Position numbers and translations under genes: made by a program
The notes under the pieces: model-generated
Told to the model about the DNA's origin: nothing
The model's database searches: none
What the model saw: only the letters and a program-made list of their open reading frames with translations
Assembly (NCBI GenBank): GCA_009739215.1
Contig: VSJF01000007.1
Span: 372,001-436,000, forward strand
Reading direction: 5' to 3'
DNA length: 64,000 bases
DNA from: Floccularia luteovirens
Lineage: Eukaryota; Basidiomycota; Agaricomycetes; Agaricales; Squamanitaceae
Part shown: piece after piece, positions 9,801 to 21,428 of the stretch
How the letters are laid out: each line of letters begins with the position of its first letter
Numbering within the stretch: position 1 is the first letter of the stretch

Positions 9801-12732
9801 TGTCGTCTACTTGCAGGTGCAGTATGGTGGGGATCAATAGGTGTACGAGAACGTGAAACAGGCTCTGAACGAAGATCACCACGATCGGAACGGGGCGTAG
9901 ATGCTGATGCGGGTGCGATAGCAAGATCGTCTTCTGGGTAAACATCTGGTTCGTCTTCTTCTGCACGATGACCTCGTTCATTGTATACAATAGTTGCAGG
10001 ACCGCTGGTGATAAAGTCAGGTTAGATGTATTGATTTCATGAAAAAAAAATTTAGTTAGGCGTACTATTTTGTCTGACCCTATTTCAAAAATAGAAAGAT
10101 GAGTTTCAATTAATTAAAAATATGATGCGCAATGTTACATACATTGTCCAACCATTTGATCCGGGCTCTAAACTCTGTCAATCCAAAATGAATCTCAACG
10201 GAGAACACGATCGTATAATATGTTTTTCCGTTCTTCCCTTTTTTGGGTTCTGCGCTACCACTCAAAACGGATAGATCTGCGCGTACAACACAAAGAGTAG
10301 AAAAGTTTTCTAAATGCGCACAAGGTTGGTTCTGTTGAAAAGACAGCATAAAACAGAATTATGACACACCAGCATGTCTCTCAATCCATTTCGGAACTGT
10401 ATTTCCTCCTCTATAACACCAAATCTCCACCTCGAACACAGAAAGCATCGATAAACTCGTTAGTTCTGTACAATATTTTCGTGTAAACACTGTCGATTCT
10501 TTTACTTTTACACCCTACGAAGGAGAAAAAAGTTGATATCAACATTCTGTAACCGAGCGAATTTATATGGAGACTCACTCGGGCAAGAATACAATCAAAA
10601 GCATCAGGAAGGAGCTTCGGCCCACTGGGAAGCTCACATAACCTCTCCTTACGTGCAACATGGTCTGGATCTCGTGGGTCAAGCTCTCGTAAGAATTCTA
10701 CACCATACATAAACTTCGACATGCGTGCTGAAACATGGTGGTCGCAATAAAACCCGATCGCACCATCGGCGACAGCTTTGGATCTGGTTTGGGTGAAGCA
10801 AGAGTTAGAAGGAGAGTTGGGGGTTTGAAAAAAAGGAAGAGACGAACGTTTGTGTATCTGGTCTACTCACTGTTACGCGGAAAGGCGCGAGTCGTTCTTG
10901 CAGTTGACTAAATTTTTCAGTTAGATGGAGATTAACGTAAGCACCAGAAAATCTTACCCGAAAAGCCATGGAGACGCAGCGTAGCCTCCAACAAGAAAAA
11001 TGGACTATGACAGTTAGAATTGTGGTGTTAAGAAACCTATCAGAATACTCACCTTGATTATACCTTGAGAAGCTTCTATTTGTGCTTTAATAGCGTTAAA
11101 TGCGGCTTGGTTTCGTTATTATAACGTTATAAATTAGAGATTATTGAATGTATACTCACCATCTACTGAGGGCTCGAACAAATTTGCGACTTTTTATTCA
11201 TTGGATAAGCCAACATGGCTTGGAATTGATCAAGAATAATTACCTTCATTCCTATCAATTCAAATCAGTTACGCTAAAGACATGGAAAGACAGAAGAACA
11301 TACCCAGTTAACTTTAACTGGCCTCCTCGTATACCAACAGCTAAATCCTTTGTGTTTCCAAATTAGTCAAGGTACAACAAAGAATTGAATTGAGCGAACT
11401 TTGTCTAATGGAGATCCGAAGGGTATAAATTGCAAGTCTTTTCTATCGCGAAATAGCCGCTTGGTGGTCTCATCAAATCGTCTCGTAATGTGTTCTACTG
11501 CATCCGGGGTACCGTATTTTGAGTTTTTGAGTTTTTCTGCAAAGAAGATATATTATTATAACATAACATAATGAGGTAAACATATAACAGACCTTCGAGA
11601 AATTCCCTAGCCCTTCGACTGACAAAGACTGATCCCGCGAAGATACCTTTAAAAACGAAGACATGAAGTGAGGAAAAGAGATTCGCCAGAGTTGACGTAC
11701 AATCTGGCGGCGCGATTTCTTCCATTACTAATGGAGAAGTAGCACGAATAGCATATGCGCTTATATCAAGAGTACCACCTCCCGCATCCGCTATCAAGAA
11801 GCCGTGTTTCGATGGGTTCTGATTCCAGAACCATCAGACAATGGGATAGAAGAAGAATAAAAACACGCACCGACAATACATCCGCGGCGAGACCATTGAG
11901 GACACATGCGTGAAGACTTGCCTCGCCCTCCGTAACAAACCTAATACGCGCTTTGCCTTCGTTTGTATCTGGAATCAGTCCCCCATGAACTGCAGCACGA
12001 CGCATCTTTGCTTGTTGTGCGCCTTCCCAGCCGTTCGGATGTGACAAGACGAATTGTATATCACTTTCAACAGCATTCCAGAGAGCAGGACCATTTGCGT
12101 GGGTATCTGTGATGAAGATGCGTGTACAACGATACAGGTATGCAAGAAAGTCGCCGAAAACGTGTACAGCAGTTTTTCTTTTTGGCAGCGCACCGAGACG
12201 CATGCCGTTCATGTTTAGTTGCATTGTTCGTGGTCGTAAGCGTAGTTTAAAGCTAAATTATGTATAATAAGCGTATGATGATAAGATACAATGTGGTTTA
12301 GGCGTACAGTTCGACTTTGAGCCAATTTTCGTCTTCTGCTTGGGCTAATACAGAACTTGAGTCTGCTTCTGCACCTGCTGCCATCATCTTTCCATGTTTA
12401 TCGTAGTAAATGACCGTTGGTATCTTTGAGTTGCCAGCTACATGTTCTTGGCCGGGAAATCTACGCGGAAAAGTGATCAATCCAACGCTTAAAATTTTTT
12501 GGTGAGCAACGGAAAGACCTTGTTACACCGAGAATGTTTGGAATCTCTCCGGGTTTGAGAATTGCATACGACACCTAGAAGGGGAATGAGACGACGAAGA
12601 ACAGGAGCGAGTGATGATAAGATGAATTACACCGCTGAAAGTAGTTCCGATGTCGATCGCAATGACGAGTGATCTGGATAGACCGCTGTACGGTTTGCGA
12701 GTGTCAGTGCCGTGTTTACCATGAGAGACCAT
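6839..12732 (-). CDS. HSPA12-type Hsp70-like ATPase with ~1,060-aa coiled-coil/disordered tail
   Basis: The first ~600 residues, from about 16 exons, form an actin/Hsp70-like ATPase of the HSPA12 type common in mushrooms. Visible motifs are the phosphate-1 loop IAIDIGTTFSG, RFPGQEHVAGNSKIPTVIYY, FGDFLAYLYRC, phosphate-2 IADAGGGTLDISAYA, DLAVGIRGGQLKLTG, the adenosine motif SIFLVGGYAASPWLF and KFMYGVEFLRELDPRDP. The C-terminal β part ends in RARIKWLDN, GQTKY (a 14-nt exon, 10066-10079) and GPATIVYNERG, with every junction in phase. From there one open exon runs 982+ codons to 6839. It is rich in Ser/Pro/Arg with three VATPxER motifs, then has a ~290-residue Lys/Glu/Arg coiled coil (about 7650-8460), then SPKPSPKPSP, an acidic stretch, poly-Gly and the basic end KKKKGKKGK. 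The ATPase identity is firm. The tail role is unknown; it may bind cytoskeleton or RNA (inference). Confidence 0.85.
7640..8460 (-). repeat. Low-complexity purine-rich tract encoding coiled coil
   Basis: Within the tail exon of the Hsp70-like gene, about 800 bp on the minus strand are almost pure A/G (runs of AAG, GAA, GAG and GCN codons) and encode charged units such as KEEEERKAKEEA, KEEKEEKARKEKEEKEEK and AERE repeats. The plus strand is correspondingly pyrimidine-rich. This explains several long antisense ORFs seen there. Such tracts expand and contract by slippage and can form triplex DNA. Confidence 0.85.
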
Positions 12733-13002
12733 TGGGGATTGAAGAAAGGATGAGGTTACGCGCGAAGGGGAGAGAAGGAGATAAAAGGAAAGACGAGGCT
12801 GGACACGAGGCGCGGTGTATGGAGAGGCTAAGCAGAAACCCTAATTAGGGGATCCACCACAACAAACAGTCCACTCTAAATCCCACAACGAGGAAACAGC
12901 GTGGCAACTGCGGTACACAACGACGAACCTGGGTGTGGTCCGGAGTATACGATGATAATTTACAGTTTTAAAGGTTTACAGTCTGTGTGATAAGTTCTGA
13001 GA

Positions 13003-14634
13003 ATGTGTATCACTGGCATTGCCACTGCCACTAAGATAATCACACTCGTGTTTGGTGTTGTCACGTCTCCAATGCTGCCTGCAAACCTGCACCTCAGAAA
13101 CATCGTCGACTCTGCATTCAATCTTTTCTCCGCATTCCAACATCCAGTCGTCGAATCTTCAGTTACAAACCAGGATCTTCTTCGTGCTCGTTTACAAGCT
13201 GCTTGTTTGTCTCCAACTTCTTCCATCGCTGCCCTGCCACCTTCAGAGATGCGCAGAGAACTTGATTCCACCAAACATGAACTCGCCCGCGCCAATGCCG
13301 ATGTGGCCAAGCTAGAAGAGCGCTGCAAGATGCTTGAAAAAACTCTCCGAGAAACCCGCGACCTTCTCAAAGCAAGAGAGCTTGAGTTGGACCGCACTCG
13401 TCGAGACCGGGACCATGAACGTGCCCTAGCTACGCGCAGGAGAAGTGACGTCGGTCCTCACTACGGCAATTCAATGGACCCAGATGACCCCCGAGAAATT
13501 ATTCAAACCCGCCATAGCTCCCTTGATATGCGAAGCACTGCTGCTGGCGTTCAACTCAATGCTTCCCTCCAAAACGGGCGCCCAATCCCCCAAACCAACG
13601 GCACAAACAACCACCTTGACCAAAGTCGCTTATCAGACACCACATCTTCTTCCTTCTCCTACACTGAAGAAGAGCGTGCACGTATCCGTAGCAACGAAGT
13701 CTACCTCACTCGCACAGATAGCTGGTCTGGTGCCCAGGTTCTCCAAGCTGTTCACGATATCAACTCAGAGATTCTGCAATTTGCTGCTTCAGCTACAGAG
13801 GTATGTACTTTTGACCGCGACTCCCGCCCATCGTCCGCTCGAGCCATACAAGCCATGCACGACACCTCCGCTCGCATCGGCCCGAATCTCGCTCGTATTC
13901 TGTCCTCCCGTGACCATGCCCAGGACCCACTTTTAGTCCAACTGGCTCTCCAAGGCTGCGTAGCACTCTGTATAGCACGCACTTTGTCGTCGTTCTGCAT
14001 TGGCTTTCCACACAAGTCTGATGCCGTCCTCGCACAGATTTACTCTCATATGCATTTTGCAGGTATGTAGCACCACAAAACAGAAAAAAGGTACACGTGC
14101 AGATCTGACCTATATCTGGGCACAGAACCTCAACCTACTTCATCCAAATGGCGGGCATTAACACATCAACGAATCCACGCCATGTATCCAACACTCGCCG
14201 ATTATGCAGTTAGTGAACTAAGTGATACCATTTTGCGTTGGTCCGCAGACATTTTCCTCATCGCGGGGTGTCAATCATACGAGACATCTTCCCGTGACGG
14301 TCTACGCGCTCGTTTTGGTGAACAAGTCCGACGGATCTCAAGGTCCGTTAGTCGTCTAGCTCGTGTCACCCGTGAAGAAATAATGTCGACATGCTTCGAT
14401 GTTATCGTCGCAGACCACGCTGCTCCATTCGATGATATCAGTATGGTAGATGCTTTTGGGGAATATGGACCTTCCCGTGGTGCAGTATTGGCTACTTCTG
14501 AACTTGGTTTACGATGTACGACTCGTTTGGGTGGTACAGAATTGGAAAATGGGGGTGTGTCCTTGCAGAAACGGATGTTGTTGCAACCGAAAGTGGTTTT
14601 GGAATCTGTCTTGGATGTGATCGATCCGAGATGA
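13003..14634 (+). CDS. Uncharacterised fungal protein with coiled coil
   Basis: Two exons: 13003 to about 14062, then from about 14127 (EPQPTSSKWRALTHQRIHAM) to the stop at 14634, giving roughly 520 residues. A short hydrophobic N-terminal stretch (IITLVFGVVTSPML) could be a signal anchor. Next comes a charged coiled coil at about residues 80-150 (ELARANADVAKLEERCKMLE, REARELELDRTRRD-like), a polar linker, and a helical C-terminal half beginning EEERARIRSNEVYLTRTDSW. That half resembles conserved hypothetical proteins found across mushrooms. No catalytic motif is visible. The start at 13003 is the first Met of the open frame; an upstream exon cannot be excluded. Divergent from the Hsp70-like gene, with 270 bp between starts. 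Confidence 0.7.
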
Positions 14635-14895
14635 TTAGTCCGAATTTGAGATGGGAATTATATACCCTTGAGCTGTATCACTAAAGTGTATCTGCTAATG
14701 TATCAATCACATCTAATCTTGTGGCACTGGAATAATGTGCGCTTTGTCGAGGTCCCGTAATTTCGATGGATGCTGATGAGATTTATTAACTCAATCGCTA
14801 TCTCGAGGTGATACAAGGGGGTATATATAACAGACTATAATACTTTGTCAAAGCAATGGACCGCAGATAAAAAAATAGTTTAGAAAAATGAACAA

Positions 14896-16941
14896 TCACA
14901 ATCCTTCAATCACACGACGCACATCTTCCGCTCTCTTCCTAAACCTTTGCAACTCCCGTTCACCATCTCTCCGAAACTTGTCATACTCAACCTCCATTTG
15001 ATACCGAATCCATTCTTCTACTGTCATATCCAACTCTGCTTCTGATAGTGTCTGGAGAGGGACGAAAGGCAGTTTGGAGAGGATGGGAATTATTACTTCC
15101 TCTTGAAGGTTTGTTGAGGGAGGTGGTAGTGATTGTTCCGGGGTTTGGGTCTTGGGGTTGGGGTTAGAATTAGGTTGAGGACTAGGATTTGACGGCTGCG
15201 GGGGAGGTGTTTGTGTGGCAGCGATAGTTGGACGTGGTGTCTTCGGTAGTTCTAATGCCTCCGTGATTTCTTGATTTGTCTCGTCCATATCTACGTCCTC
15301 GTCCTGATATGAAGACGGTAATGGTGAAGTTGAAGCTGGTGGCTGTATTTCAGGTGTTGCTAGACTTGGAACTTCCTGTGGAGGTGGTGGTGAGTTTTGC
15401 TCGAGCTCCATCGGGGGGTGTTCCACCTCCACGACTATATCCTGTTTATCTTCTTTCTTTGTCGCTGGTTCAACCACCCCTTTGGCATCGTCCTCTTCGT
15501 CAGTTGATATCTCAACCACTTTGACTTGTTTCTTTTTCTGTAGCTCAATCGCTTCCGGTTTAACCTTCGCCTTTACTTTCGGCTCTTCGTCCTCTTGAAT
15601 AACAGTCGGTCGGGGTTTGGTAGACCTTGAAGATTTTCGTATCACTTTTTCGGCAGAATCTTGTGATGGAGCTCTAGGTTTTGCCCTCGTGGATTTCCGT
15701 AGTGTTTCACTCTCGCCTTCTGTAGTTGGTTCTGGTGCTGTGGAGCCTAAGACTGACTTCGACTTTGCCCTGGTTAGTCGGGGTTTTGACTGTGGTGGTG
15801 GTTCGACTACTGGAACGGTCTTTTCTGCCTCCTCATTACCCTCTTCCACATCTTCATTTACATTGCGTAGCCCTGTTCTGCTACTACTACGTGTTTTGCT
15901 TTGAGGTGCTTTACTAGAAGTAGATGCTCTCGAGTTCGAAGTAGATCTTCCTTTTCTTAAAATTCTTGTAGGTTTTAGAATATCCTGATCCATATCAGAG
16001 TCACCACCATCGTGTGTTTTGGTAGGCATCAAGACATCTAGGTGTTTTGTCGTCTTTGACTCTGATCTTGAGCTACGTTTTGATGATTTGGAGGGCGGTT
16101 TTGCGGACTGTGATCTGGAGGGAGGTTTAGATGGGACTGAGGTATCGGGAGGGGTGGAAGTTGTGGATGGGGGGAATAATGGACAGGATAACCCTTGTTT
16201 AGCCTGCCGTGTCTGATGCTCTTCCCTACAGTGAGTATGTTATTCAGTGATCTGATAGCTTTGAAATTACGAAAACTTACATGGGATCATCACCTTCATC
16301 CCAGCCACTTAAAGAGATGTTGCAATAGAGGCAAGTCGCAAGATCGTCACCTGGGTGTTGAGGTGTATATATGAAGCCACTACGCGCCATCTACAGTAAT
16401 TGATGAGCTGGAAACATATGGTAGAGATTGAGCGCCAACCTTTTTAGAATTCGCTCCATGGTTCTTGTTTTGGTCATGGACCCAGCCATCACCTACAGCG
16501 AAGGTCTGGAGTCTCGCCTTTTCGATTGCTTTAGCGGTCGGTATACGCGTCTTATCCGGAAATATGAAACTACAAGTAGTGAATCAGTAAGAATTGATCA
16601 TGAATGCCAATAACAACTCACTTTCCATGAGTATCCATGTCAATCCTTAACCCACACCGTAAAATCGCCCAACTACATGTCCTACCACACTTCTCAAAAT
16701 GTATATCAAATGGGTCATCATCAGCCTCCCAGTCACTCAATTGCTTCTCACACATAAAGCACGTAACACTATCTTTATCTCCATAACTAGGATCAAAATA
16801 AAATCCTGCTTCCGCTAAGGACTGTGGGTTTGCCACAAAGTCTGAAGGATGAGGCCATTTGATGAGAACACTGGATTTTAAGGTCGACTTGACGCGTCTT
16901 GGTTTCTGGAATGTTTCGATTCGCTTTTGTAGGATTTCCAT
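14896..16941 (-). CDS. BIR1: BIR-domain chromosomal passenger protein (survivin/Bir1 homologue)
   Basis: Survivin-family subunit of the chromosomal passenger complex, which places Aurora kinase on the inner centromere. Two BIR zinc folds are present. The first has AEAGFYFDPSYGDKDSVTCF followed by MCEKQLSDWEADDDPFDIHF and its cysteine ligands. The second has ARSGFIYTPQHPGDDLATCL, YCNISLSGWDEGDDPMEEH and a final Cys ten residues after the His, longer than usual. The exon chain runs HGN-FIFPDKTRIPTAKAIEK and GWVHDQNKNHGANSKK in phase. A long Lys/Ser/Pro-rich linker follows, then a C-terminal helix, TVEEWIRYQMEVEYDKFRRD, expected to bind partner subunits. The start at 16941 (MEILQKRIETFQKP) matches the family better than the in-frame Met at 16968. 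Head-to-head with WAPL. Confidence 0.9.
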
Positions 16942-17078
16942 TGGTGATGGGGATAAGCACCAGAACACAATACTTAACCGTCGAGTTCAACAATTGTGAC
17001 CAGCTGACCGCGATCGTCACACTCCGGGTAACAGATATAGAGTCACGCTACTTTCTCAATTAGTACTGGTAACCACTC
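16942..17078. promoter_or_regulatory. Shared divergent promoter of BIR1 and WAPL
   Basis: Only 137 bp separate the start codons of BIR1 (-) and WAPL (+), so both core promoters and 5' leaders must sit here. No clear TATA box is visible. The middle, around 17005-17025, is GC-rich with a GCGATCG core. I could not assign a known cell-cycle element with confidence. Confidence 0.6.
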
Positions 17079-20000
17079 ATGCCACCAACGACCTTCAACT
17101 CTAGGACATATGGGAAACGAGCAGTGGGTAAGAGGAAAGTGTCTGCTGACGAGCTGCCATCCGACGATCGTATAGAAGGGCCGTCGCCACAACCATCCCG
17201 GAAGCGTCGCAGAATATCTTTTGAAACACTGGGCACTTTAGGGAATTCGAGGGAACCATCTACGGATCGTGAAGATACACCATCCCGCCAAGGAATTACA
17301 CGAGCCCCGTACAGCAAACCTAGGAAGGGGGCCAGTACGAATGAAAATATACAACCGAAAGTTACCAGTGGTACAAGTCGGGCAGGTGCTGCCACTCCAA
17401 AATCTACAAGACTTGCAGGAGATTTTTCGCAACTTTTCGATACGGTTTTGGCTGCGCCGTCTCCTCCAGCTTCGCCTACCAAGCTAGCAAAGCGTATGCT
17501 CGCACGCTCCAAAACCGATTCTTCTATCAACAGTGACACCATTGCGAAAGACAACAATATCGTCCGTACACCTTCGCTACCAATCCTCCAATCCCCTCCT
17601 TCAAAATCCCATATTCATGCCGCTTCCGTACCCCAAGAACAGCAACCTGCTCCCATTCTTGCCACTACAACTACCACGACAACCCGCACTTATGCAGGCC
17701 AGGCACGATCTTTCCTTGTTACTATGCCCGTCTCCGCTCTTTCTACAAATCCAACCTCATTGCTCCAGACAGCAGACGAAGAAGATGATTATGACACCCG
17801 TGAATCATATGCTTCTCTCCGTTCTCGTTGGGGAGTAGATAACTCTGAAGATGACCCGTATCCTCAGCCGACCCGGATGACTCCAACGAAATCCCGTAGT
17901 TTGTCGAACCTTAACACTCCAGATGTGTCGCCTTCAGCTAAAGGCAATAAAGGGAAGAAAAAAGCACACAATGTTCAGAATTTACCGCCACCGCTGCCCT
18001 TACCGAATGGGATGATGAATCCTCTAAAAAGTATTACTGAGTTGAGGAGCAAAGGTGAAAGTAGGAGGTTCTTGGACGAAGTTGGGTATTTGTTTGAGGG
18101 TATGGATGAGAAAGGGGGTATTGGCCTTCGCCGTACTAGGTTAGTCATTTATAGTATTCGGTAAATTATTCTGGTGGACTCACTGGATATTAGTGCGCTT
18201 GAAATCACAACAAAGTTATGTGACTCCGAGTTTGCGAGGAAAGCCAAGGCAGCTGATTTCTTCACTAAAACATTGGATGTATTTCTCCGAGCAGGAGCTG
18301 GAAGGGGAGATGATAAAGTGAGTCTGTTGCGACTTTGTGCTGACCTTTTTCGCTCATTTTTTGTTAGATTTTGGATACCCTGTTGATATTTTTTGTAGCT
18401 CTTGCAGCTCGAGATGCTGGAACATTGACAGATCTTATCGAAAGAAACGCTTCCCCATCATCTACAACTCTTGATAAAGAAACACAATCGCAAGAGCAGG
18501 ACGCCCCGGAATCACAAACTGTTCATAATGATATTGTCGATATCCTCTTCTCATTACTTCAATCAACCATTTCAAACAACTCCGATCCAATAATTCTTGT
18601 ATCGTCGACCAAGTCGCTCAGCGATGTAGATTTGAAGAAGGCAGGTATAACCAAAAAGGATCGTAATCTTGTAAGTCCAATTCTCTAACCGACTATGTCA
18701 ATTACTGATTATATAACCATAGTGGTCAACAATAGTCAAAACAATATCGTTAAAGTCATTTATTTTTCCGGAAGATACACCAGTTTGTGGTCTTTGTCTA
18801 ATGTAGTCTTAACAGTGTTTATTGATATCATCGTTAGATAAGTATCCCTCTTCTCATAACCCATACACTACGAACCATGCCACCTTCTCTAATTCCCGCC
18901 AAATACTTCTCAGTACTTCTACATTCTCTTCGGCATTCCCTGTCACCATTGAACTCATTTCCCTCATCATCTTCTCAGACACTATCTTCAGCACTTCATC
19001 TAACGTGGCGAGAAGCCGCGAAGCAAGTTTCATACGAGGCTATTGATAACCACCTGCTACTCCTGGATACATACTTGCTTGAACAGTGGATTACAGATAG
19101 GAGCGAAAACCGCCCTGGATCTACAGAAGGAGTTGTAGAAAATGGTCCAGATGATTTGGAGAAGGCCGGAGATAGTTGGATGGTTGATGAATTGATGGCT
19201 CTGGGAGTGTGCGCAGAAATTACCATGAAATCCGATGTATCTCGATCTGGTACCTTTTTTTATTATATGATTAGAAGTTGTGCGTGTATTGACAGCCTTT
19301 CATATTTATAGAACCTGCACGTCGTTGCATGGAGCTGACATTGCGTGTGCTTGTCAGTCTTACGCATGCAGATGAACCATGGGCGAGACGTGTCGCTCAA
19401 AACGACTATACATTACCCTTCATCATGCGCATCATATCTGAATCAGGGCACCGCATTTCCCAAGCGCAGTATCCGAATAGGAATCAGAGCGCGAAAGAGA
19501 AGAATAGCTTAAATGATGACGATGGTACCGAACATTCCATCGATGAAGATCATATTGACGACGAAGACGAGGATAAGCTTGAAGCCACCCATGCACTCGA
19601 TCGGTTGTGTCTCGCTTTGGGGCTTCTGACAAATCTTGTACAGGTCGTCGATAATATGAAAGATCTTCTCAGAGAAACGAGTATGTATCTCTATGTTCTC
19701 CTCCAATTGTACAGCTTGTTTATTAGAATGCAGGTCTGGATCCTCATTGTATCCTGACCAAGCGTATCTGCGCTCGACATTGCGCCTGTACACAACAGAA
19801 CAGTGCACTCATCATCCTAGTGGATATCTATACACAGCAGCAATACCTATCTTCGATACATGCATCTTCCATCCATTCCGAACCAAAGGGTGGGAATATA
19901 CGTGCTGATTCACGCCGCACCCCGGAAAATGGTGATGCAATAGACGAGGTGGTGGATGCAGATGCTTCGTTTCTTCGTGGACATCTGGCGATCCTGTTTG

Positions 20001-20305
20001 GGTTACTCATGCAAGGGAATCGCGCCAATCAAACTGAGATCCTTGCTTCCTTGCCCCTTCCTCTTCCGCACCCGGACCAATTCGTGTATAAGACCAAACC
20101 TAACCCAAAAGGAATGGTTAACTCAAAGAAAGATAATACTACAAAGATGAAATTGGACATGCTTATCGAGCAAGTTCGAGAATTTCTATCTTTCTATGCG
20201 ATGGTTGGTGCTAGGGGTATTTTGAAAGGCTTGGACGTGGAGAAGGAAGGATATGTGGCACATGAGGTTGTGCGCTTTCTTGAGGATATTAGGAAGACGG
20301 TTTGA
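17079..20305 (+). CDS. WAPL: Wings-apart-like cohesin release factor
   Basis: Removes cohesin from chromatin by opening the Smc3-kleisin gate with Pds5. The N-terminal ~330 residues are disordered and basic, starting MPPTTFNSRTYGKR (fungal homologues also begin with a TYG-like segment). The helical WAPL domain begins with SITELRSKGESRRFLDEVGY, LFEGMDE, then across an intron SALEITTKLCDSEFARKAKA and LDTLLIFFVALAARDAGTL. It continues through PPSLIPAKYFSVLLHSLRHS and LHLTWREAAKQVSYEAIDNH, then ALDRLCLALGLLTNLVQVVD, and closes with EQVREFLSFYAMVGARGILK before the stop at 20305. Around eight introns are needed and some inner junctions were not fixed. A decayed copy of the segment 18778-19410 lies downstream at about 22997-23535. 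Confidence 0.88.
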
Positions 20306-21428
20306 GGTTCCTCTCACAATACATATGTCAGGAAGATACATATCCTTGATCATTATAATTGGTAACTGTATTGTGATGCGTTATTTGGTGTAATTTAAAT
20401 ATTGAACAACGCGTGCAGCGACCATAAAAGCAACGGCTTCTAGAAAACAAATACGACAACTTGCTTCGTGTATACATAACCATACCTGTAAGTCATAATT
20501 CTGGTAGTATATCTGAACCTTCCACCAGTATTCTTATACTTGAACTATACATCGAAACTAGATATATTTCTACGAGTAGAGGAAAAACCAGCACTCTAGA
20601 ACATAAGTGAAGTTTTATAAGTTTCATTCGTGGTAGCCACGCCAACTATTTTCTTATAGCTGCTTCTACGATACGCATACATAACCTCTGAATTTTCAGT
20701 TTCTTAATGGGTGACAATGGATGTTTGACTTAATATCATCCAGTTCACTCCGGGTGTCTATAGACTCGTCTAGTGTTACGGAAACAAAAGACGGGAAAAA
20801 ACGAAAATAATGACAAACAAGAATATTGTGTGAGAATATAGATTTTCACAGTAGAATCTCACGCGTGTTCAGGCTGGGTGAACTGGCCAACTCTAAACAG
20901 TGGTTGCGAAAGACTAACTAAACTACAGGCCAGTAGCTACTTATATACTAGAAAATACTGATAGCGTAATACCCGCTGTGGTCAAAGCAAATGAATGCTA
21001 TCAGTCGAGTGAATACAAAACCTTCTCGCTATCTAAGACAAAATTTATGATTAAAGGAGATACTTATCCGATAGGGCGCTATGTCTCCATATGGACATAA
21101 CTGTGACCAAGGAGACAAGCACTACAAATATTCGACTCATCTTCGATCGCGAAATCCGTACTTAAGGTTTGTTAAATGTTGCAACGTTGAGGAATTGGTA
21201 ACACTTGCAAATCATGATTAGACTACTACTCTCATGCCCATCCGAAAGTTCATCTATATCACTAATGATATACTGATACATTGCTGTACTTGGCATGTGA
21301 AGGCCATCTGACATCAATCAGAACAATTTGACTATTGTGGGTCATTGATTGAGGTTTAATGCTCAGCGCTCATGCTTCATGATAGCCATTTATTTTAAGC
21401 TACTTGAACCCACGACTCCCATCTTGCA
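20306..21428. other. Intergenic; right part belongs to the F-box duplication unit
   Basis: No coding signal. From about 21200 to 21428 the sequence resembles the region 24950-25134 upstream of the second F-box copy (shared words such as CATGATTRGACTAC and TATCCGAAAG-like stretches), so the duplication includes at least 200 bp of upstream DNA. Nothing else recognised. Confidence 0.5.

Noticed and set aside
15617..15904. Plus-strand ORF opposite the BIR1 linker
   Set aside because: Mirror of the Lys/Ser/Glu-rich linker; BIR1 frame is continuous on the minus strand.
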